Below are positions 59,036 to 64,000 of a stretch of DNA of 64,000 nt, one piece after another. How positions within the stretch are numbered: the first letter of the stretch is position 1; every line of letters starts with the position of its first letter. The notes beneath the pieces were generated by a model. That model was not told where the DNA came from and did not search any database. It saw only the letters and a program-made list of their open reading frames with translations. A program made the translations under genes and the position numbers. Source of the DNA: Manis javanica (Eukaryota; Chordata; Mammalia; Pholidota; Manidae); the NCBI RefSeq assembly GCF_040802235.1, contig NC_133170.1, positions 387,001 through 451,000 on the forward strand, in the 5' to 3' direction.

Positions 59036-60755
59036 TACTGGTGTTCGCAGCAGGAACGGCAGTCCCTCTGTCACCAGCCCAAGGCATCGGGCTCCACCGT
59101 CTCCCCTCTTACATGAAGTTTAGGGCACACAGCTCAGAACCCCACCGTAAGAGCCTGTACAGGGGACAGACTTGGGACAAAGCCTCCTGCCAGGGCCGCT
59201 CGGACTTCGCTGCAAGTTTTCACTCACTCGACAGGAGGCCCTGTATATTGAAAGTGTCCTTCCCACCTCTGCGGTACTAAGATGGCCAAACATGACGAGA
59301 GAATCCTAAACATGTCATCGATTGGAACCATGGGTTTTCATCATGATGGAAATAGGCAAGGTCACAAACAGCAGGATACAGGAAGACAGCAACTCCGTGG
59401 TACGAAGACTGAATCTTCTCCAACTTTTCTGGAATGTATACTTTTGGGGATTCTAGAATCCTATTGAGTGCCTGTGTTTGATAGGTTATTTTCCCCTGAC
59501 AACATTTTGAGTTTTGAATAACACCCCAGTTCATAGTTTGCATCAGGCGATAACAGCAATGGCAGAAAAATAGTGAATCTAAGATAATTCCTGAACCCAA
59601 ACCTCTTCTCTCATAGTGGGGCCAAGAACCGTGACAAGCAGGCTGGACACTGCTCACTTCTTCTATCCCACATAGGTTGTAACATTCAAAGCCTGTGGTT
59701 TTGAAATGATATTTTCCCTAAGGTTTTGAAAAAAAATAATAGCTCCAGTCATTTAGATTCTTTTTTGCCCATTCAGTATTTGAAATCTTTATAAGCTCTA
59801 AAATGATAATACGTCCCCATCACTGAAGATTTTATTTTATGGGATCCAATATTTCAAGACATGTCATGAGTTAATTTATCCTTGTTCACCTTAAATCTAG
59901 AGGGACATCCCGGCAGTAGCCAAAGTGGATGTGGTCAGAATCACTGACAGAGTGATTCACTTTTACATTGTACACATTCTTCACGGGAGGAGGGGAGATG
60001 CATTCAGAAATGATTAACTTAAAATCAGAATATAATACTCAATTTTCTTAAAAATTAAATATATCCTTACCTTAGTGTGGCTGGAGTAGAATGGTCAGAA
60101 GACAAAGCCCCCCTGGTGGTAAACAGATGCAGAGGTAACTGTTCTCAATCCGTCACCCCTGGAGTGGCCAGACAACCGCCGTGGGCTGCCACACATCAAA
60201 TCCGCACGCCCAAAACCCAGAACACGGTGCGGTTCCTCACTCAAGTCCAAGTGATGTGATCCACCCTGTACACCCGTTGCGCGTGGTGAGGAGCGCAGAG
60301 CGGCGTGCCTCAGCCCGTCAGCTCATTCCCAGGTCCCGACCACTCGAGTGAGGCTCCAGGCCTCCCTTCTGGGAGCAGCCCGTGCCCTGCACTGGTCAGT
60401 GAGTGGCACGCCTTGCCACTCTCCCGTGCTCCCCACCCTCTCTCTTCCTGTTCCTCCCCTGCTGAGGTGCCCACTCCTCTCGCATCCTGGCCATGGGGGG
60501 TGGGGGTGTCTCAGATACCTGCCTCCCTACATGGCTCTGCTGTTTGGAAGATGCAGCTGTCTGTGCATGAAGGTGGTTGGGGAAGAGCCCCTCACGATCT
60601 GGGCTTTGGCCAAGACCGCCTTATACTACTTGCTAGTATTATTTTCCTACCTTATTAAGTTAAAGGAGGGTAGCCTCCTTCCTAGCTTGAGTTATATTTC
60701 AAAAAGTTGCCTTCAATTACTGTACTTCCCTAGATAAGCAGCTGCCCCAATCCTC
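59036..60755. other. Unique sequence, no gene seen
   Basis: The minus-strand frame 59277-59657 (126 aa, Cys/His-containing) is in fairly balanced sequence but shows no spacing of a known zinc-binding fold and no homology I can name. Frames at 60305-60737 are pyrimidine-rich and unrecognised. Confidence 0.4.
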
Positions 60756-60759
60756 TCTA

Positions 60760-60985
60760 TCCCATTAGTTAGATTTATTTTGTTTTTGGTACTTAATGTT
60801 ATGTAAAGTTTGTATGGACTTTTTTACATCCTGATTGTCTCTAAGCCATCTTGCCCCAGCCGCACTAGATATGAGCTCTGTGGGAACACGGGCACGCCCC
60901 TCTCACCATATTCACTGTTTTATACCCAGTGCCTACGAAGGTGCCTGGCATAAGTTCCAGATCTACATTTCCAGTTATTTATTGG
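60760..60985 (+). repeat. L2 LINE 3' end
   Basis: 'ttagttagatttattttgttt', 'gatatgagctctgtgggaac' and 'tatacccagtgcctacgaagg' are in L2 order. Confidence 0.6.
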
Positions 60986-61499
60986 TATATCTCATGGGTA
61001 CCTCAGTTACAACTTGAAAAGCTTAATTCTGGAAAGACGTTCCTGGAAAACCTACACTTCCTTATTCATCGCCTACCGCCTACCTCTCCCCAGCTACAGA
61101 TTCCGTCATCCTGGAGTGAACTTCTCCATCTTCTCCTCTTCCCAACTCCCCAGGCTCCTGCCGTCATTTGCCATTTTCCTCCTTCCCCTGTGCCCATCCC
61201 ACCCCTGCTACCCCATGCCACATCCAATTGGCTTTTAACCCAGGCTGATTCCTCCTCTCCAGTCCCCCTTGCCCCTGTCTGGGAGGCCTCTCCTCACCAC
61301 TGTGGCTGACTGCTGCTCTCTCTGTGTCCCATGGTGTAACAGCCACCCTGTGTCTCTCGATTCAGTGAGTGCTTTTCGGTCTTTTTAAGGTCTCAAACTT
61401 TATCAAGAATCAGTAAACGGCATGGCCCAAGGAAGTCCACATACTCTCAAACTTTTATATAAAATGTCAGGACACTATATTTTAGACCCTTTACTGTAA
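60986..61499. other. Pyrimidine-rich unique sequence, no gene seen
   Basis: The plus strand is strongly C/T biased at 61,040-61,330, which opens frames such as 60929-61309. L2-like wording is present but too weak to call. Confidence 0.4.
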
Positions 61500-61632
61500 C
61501 ATGCATCAGGGTTATTTATAACTATTTACACACTCGTCTCCCTTACTAGAATGCAAACAGTTCTAGGACAAGTTTGTACCATGTTTTATCTTTTACTTTC
61601 AGCCCCTTCATGTGTAGCACTGTGCTCGGTGT
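61500..61632 (+). repeat. L2 LINE 3' tail
   Basis: 'cccttactagaatgcaaac', 'ttctaggacaagtttgtacc' and 'gtagcactgtgctcggtgtgg' are in L2 order. Confidence 0.6.
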
Positions 61633-61649
61633 GGACAAGGCACTTCCGG

Positions 61650-61885
61650 ACTACTGAATGATGAGAGAGACTCAGCCAGCTGCAGCCTCCCAGCCACTCC
61701 AGGTGCGCTCGGGATGCGAGTGAAGCCATCGTGGCCCTTCCAGCCCCACCCAGGCTCTCAAGCCACAGGAAGGTCCGTGTGGAGAACTGCCTGCTGAGCC
61801 CAGCCAACCCACGGGATCCTCAGACACCATGATTTCTTAAGCCACCTTGTGGGGCAGTTTGTTACAAGAAATAGACAGCTGATCT
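61650..61885 (+). mobile_element. MLT1-type LTR, right part
   Basis: 'gcgagtgaagccatcgtgg', 'gaactgcctgctgagccca', 'tttcttaagccaccttgtgg' and 'gtttgttacaagaaatagac' are MLT1 right-half blocks. The left part of the LTR is missing or merged with the L2 tail. Confidence 0.65.
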
Positions 61886-62309
61886 GCAGCCTTTCTGTAA
61901 ATATATTATTGTTTTAAACTTAAGTGTATGCTGAAAAAAACTTTGTCACTTCCATAAATCAGTATCCCTTTTCATTCAACACAATGAAAGAAAAATGAAA
62001 CGCTGTTACCCACTTCCAGCCAGATACTGCCCCTTCAGAAGCCTCTGTATCAGTCCCAAAGGAGATCCAAATGTCAGGCAGGCATTCAAGACTCAGCAGA
62101 AGCAAAATAGAACTTGCTCCTTGGTGCACGCTGGACAGAGAAAAGGAAACACAATCATGCAATATTATTTAGTGCTCTGTCACCAAAACTCATTAGCTGC
62201 TGCTACAGGTAGCAAATGATAATGCAGGTGGTAAACAGCCATGGCAGAAACTGTGAGAAAGTTACTCAAGCGACTAACATTTAGAAGATGCTATATAGCC
62301 TCACACCTA

Positions 62310-62480
62310 AACATTGAGACAGTCAGGCAGGCAACACTTTTAGTGCCTTGTACACATCAACACAACGCTAAACAGAGAGGGGGCTGAAAAAAGACAAAAC
62401 AGGACACAATCCTGTCCTAGAAATGCTTACGACCTAGCGGAGGAGACAGGAATGTGAATAAACAGTCACAACACATTGAC
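62310..62480 (-). repeat. L2 LINE 3' end
   Basis: 'tagtgccttgtacacatcaac', 'caatcctgtcctagaaatgc', 'ttacgacctagcggaggag' and 'aatgtgaataaacagtcac' are in antisense L2 order. Confidence 0.65.
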
Positions 62481-64000
62481 CACGGTAAAGGTAATTATAC
62501 TAGATTTAAACTACAAAGCCCATGGACTCAGACTCCAAAGCTATGACATTTTGTATTCAAGTTCAAGGACAGATGGCTATTTCTGGGCCCATAACTTCCA
62601 TCAGATTCACAGAGGAGAGCTGTGGAACCCATTCCATAATTTAAGAAACATGGGATTAAATCATACATCGTTCTTGGTTCAATTGTTTCTACCTAACTAC
62701 ACGAACGTTCTCTTGAGTTCCCTGATGACCTCACACCCCTGAAGATCTCTACCACATTCTAAACTCTTTGAAGCTACAGAAGTGTCATATGACTTTCTGC
62801 CTTCTAGTATCAATAAACATGTGTTAAGTGAAGAATAAACCTGGAACAAGCTTTTCCTGCTATCTAGGACTGATAAAAAATGTGTTTTCTGTAGCTTAGA
62901 CTGCATGTGCATTTAATCTGAAATGTGTGAATAATATTTGAGGGTGGAAAAGCACCAGTCTCTTCCTGCAGTGTGTTCCACGTGTATATTCATACACGTC
63001 TGCCTGGACTGGCTGGCATTCTACAGCTACGTCTGTTTAGGTCGGCACTAGATGTGTTAAGTGGTGGGGCCTGTTTATTTAAAGGCAGCCATTGCAATGT
63101 TACTCACACACCAGCCTCTGGCCTCTCCTGGGCCTGAAAGGGCTGTGTTGATATTTATGCTTCTCTTAATGTTTCTTCTTTTATTCTATTCCTCCAACAT
63201 AGCAATTTTGTTTCTCTCTATAACTTAAATACAGGGAGAAACGTAGACCTCTAAAATTTTAGTTCCCTGGTCAGAATTTCCAAACAATTGTTGGCCTTGT
63301 TGAGAAATGACTGAGCTCAAGCCTCCTGGGCTCAAAGTCCTTGAAGGTTTGACATTTAAATTCAGTCTAAAATAGTTTTTGCATGAAGAACCAAGAAAGA
63401 GAGGACTGTGGTTTGTACCCTGGCATGGAATTTTATGTGAGTGGGATAGAAACAGAGTGGTGTTGAAGCTGTCTGCAGGATTTACTGGCACGGACTGGGG
63501 CAGGGGAGCCCAGGGTCCAAACAGGCACATAATTCATGTGACTACTCCTGGCTTTTGCCTAAGCTTCCACCTCCACGGCCCAGACACAATCAACATACAC
63601 GGAAATGCCAGTCAGGCTACCCATGTCACCCTCTGTGCCACGCGCCTGTGTCTGAGCCCCTCCCCCAGGAGGGGCCCCCAGGGCATGAGGGTGGGCAGGG
63701 CAGCAGAGCAGCAGGCCCCTGCAGGACTTTCTGCTCATTCCAAAGCGCTTCCTAGCTGGGAGGCTTCTGAGCCATTGGAGCATCAGTGTCATAGCTCCAA
63801 ATACGCTTTACTAGAATATATATTTGTTTGTATTTGCGAATGTATATAAACACTCTAGACTTTATTATCTTTTCAAAATAGTTTTTAACCTAAGCTTTAT
63901 GTTTAACACATGTTTAAGTGTTGACTAAATACACTCCTTGATTACATGTGTCCTACTTTCCTACTAGAAAGAAGTCCTATTTCAGTATTTGAAATGCCCT
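62481..64000. other. Unique sequence, no gene seen
   Basis: A weak L2-like tail is possible at 62,780-62,850. The plus frame 63379-63849 (156 aa) opposes 63225-63530 and 63559-63792 on the minus strand. None has a recognised domain. Confidence 0.4.

Noticed and set aside
58529..59116. 195-aa plus-strand open frame
   Set aside because: It runs through a clear MIR at 58,860-59,035, is opposed by other frames, and shows no domain.
1..64000. CRISPR arrays, bacterial operons, tRNA, rRNA, snRNA
   Set aside because: No regularly spaced direct repeats, no cloverleaf with A/B boxes other than MIR-derived heads, and no snRNA-like blocks. The repeat content is mammalian.

Overview
The window looks like nuclear DNA of a placental mammal: low CpG overall with local CpG-rich patches, no densely packed ORFs, and a heavy load of ancient mammalian interspersed repeats (MIR, L2, L1M, MLT1-type LTRs, MER5A-like hAT remnants, Tigger/mariner elements). 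I see no Alu, no rodent B1/B2, and no tRNA-derived SINE of the carnivore, horse or ruminant/pig types, so a SINE-poor lineage is suggested. I cannot name the species; a pangolin-like genome would be one candidate, and that is only an inference.

I could not support any protein-coding gene. The open frames present are short and scattered, lie on both strands, often fall inside identifiable repeats, and match no protein I recognise except transposon remains. The window is best read as intergenic DNA or the inside of a very large intron. No tRNA, rRNA, snRNA or CRISPR was found. Repeat calls are by eye from remembered family consensus features, so boundaries are good to about 20-50 bases.

Layout. 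1-860: CpG-rich patch with a GC-drifted L2 tail. 860-7,500: L2 and MIR fragments, including a long minus-strand L2 at 5,110-5,880. 7,068-7,866: MER5A-like remnant and a 34-base near-duplicate pair. 10,735-12,965: the most eventful short stretch, holding an L2, a MIR, a retroposed RNA of about 274 bases with a clear 13-base target-site duplication, a perfect 37-base duplication, and an MLT1 LTR. 13,000-37,500: sparse MIR/L2, one MLT1 LTR (29,615-30,095) and simple repeats. 38,025-42,110: a minus-strand L1 that appears to keep its 3' half and its GC-rich 5' region but has lost ORF1 and the start of ORF2. 43,670-46,985: an older L1, an L2 and a decayed Tigger1 with a recognisable transposase pseudogene. 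47,000-51,290: AT-rich, few repeats. 51,290-53,910: a Tigger-type short element and a cluster of L1 3' tails. 54,000-64,000: thin L2/MIR/MLT1 coverage and a small CpG cluster at 55,295-55,470.

The best leads are the retroposon at 11,496-11,769, the 37-base templated-looking duplication (11,018 copied to 12,465), the internally deleted L1 with repeated units in its 5' region, and the strong AT-to-GC drift in fossils that should evolve neutrally, such as the Tigger1 copy.
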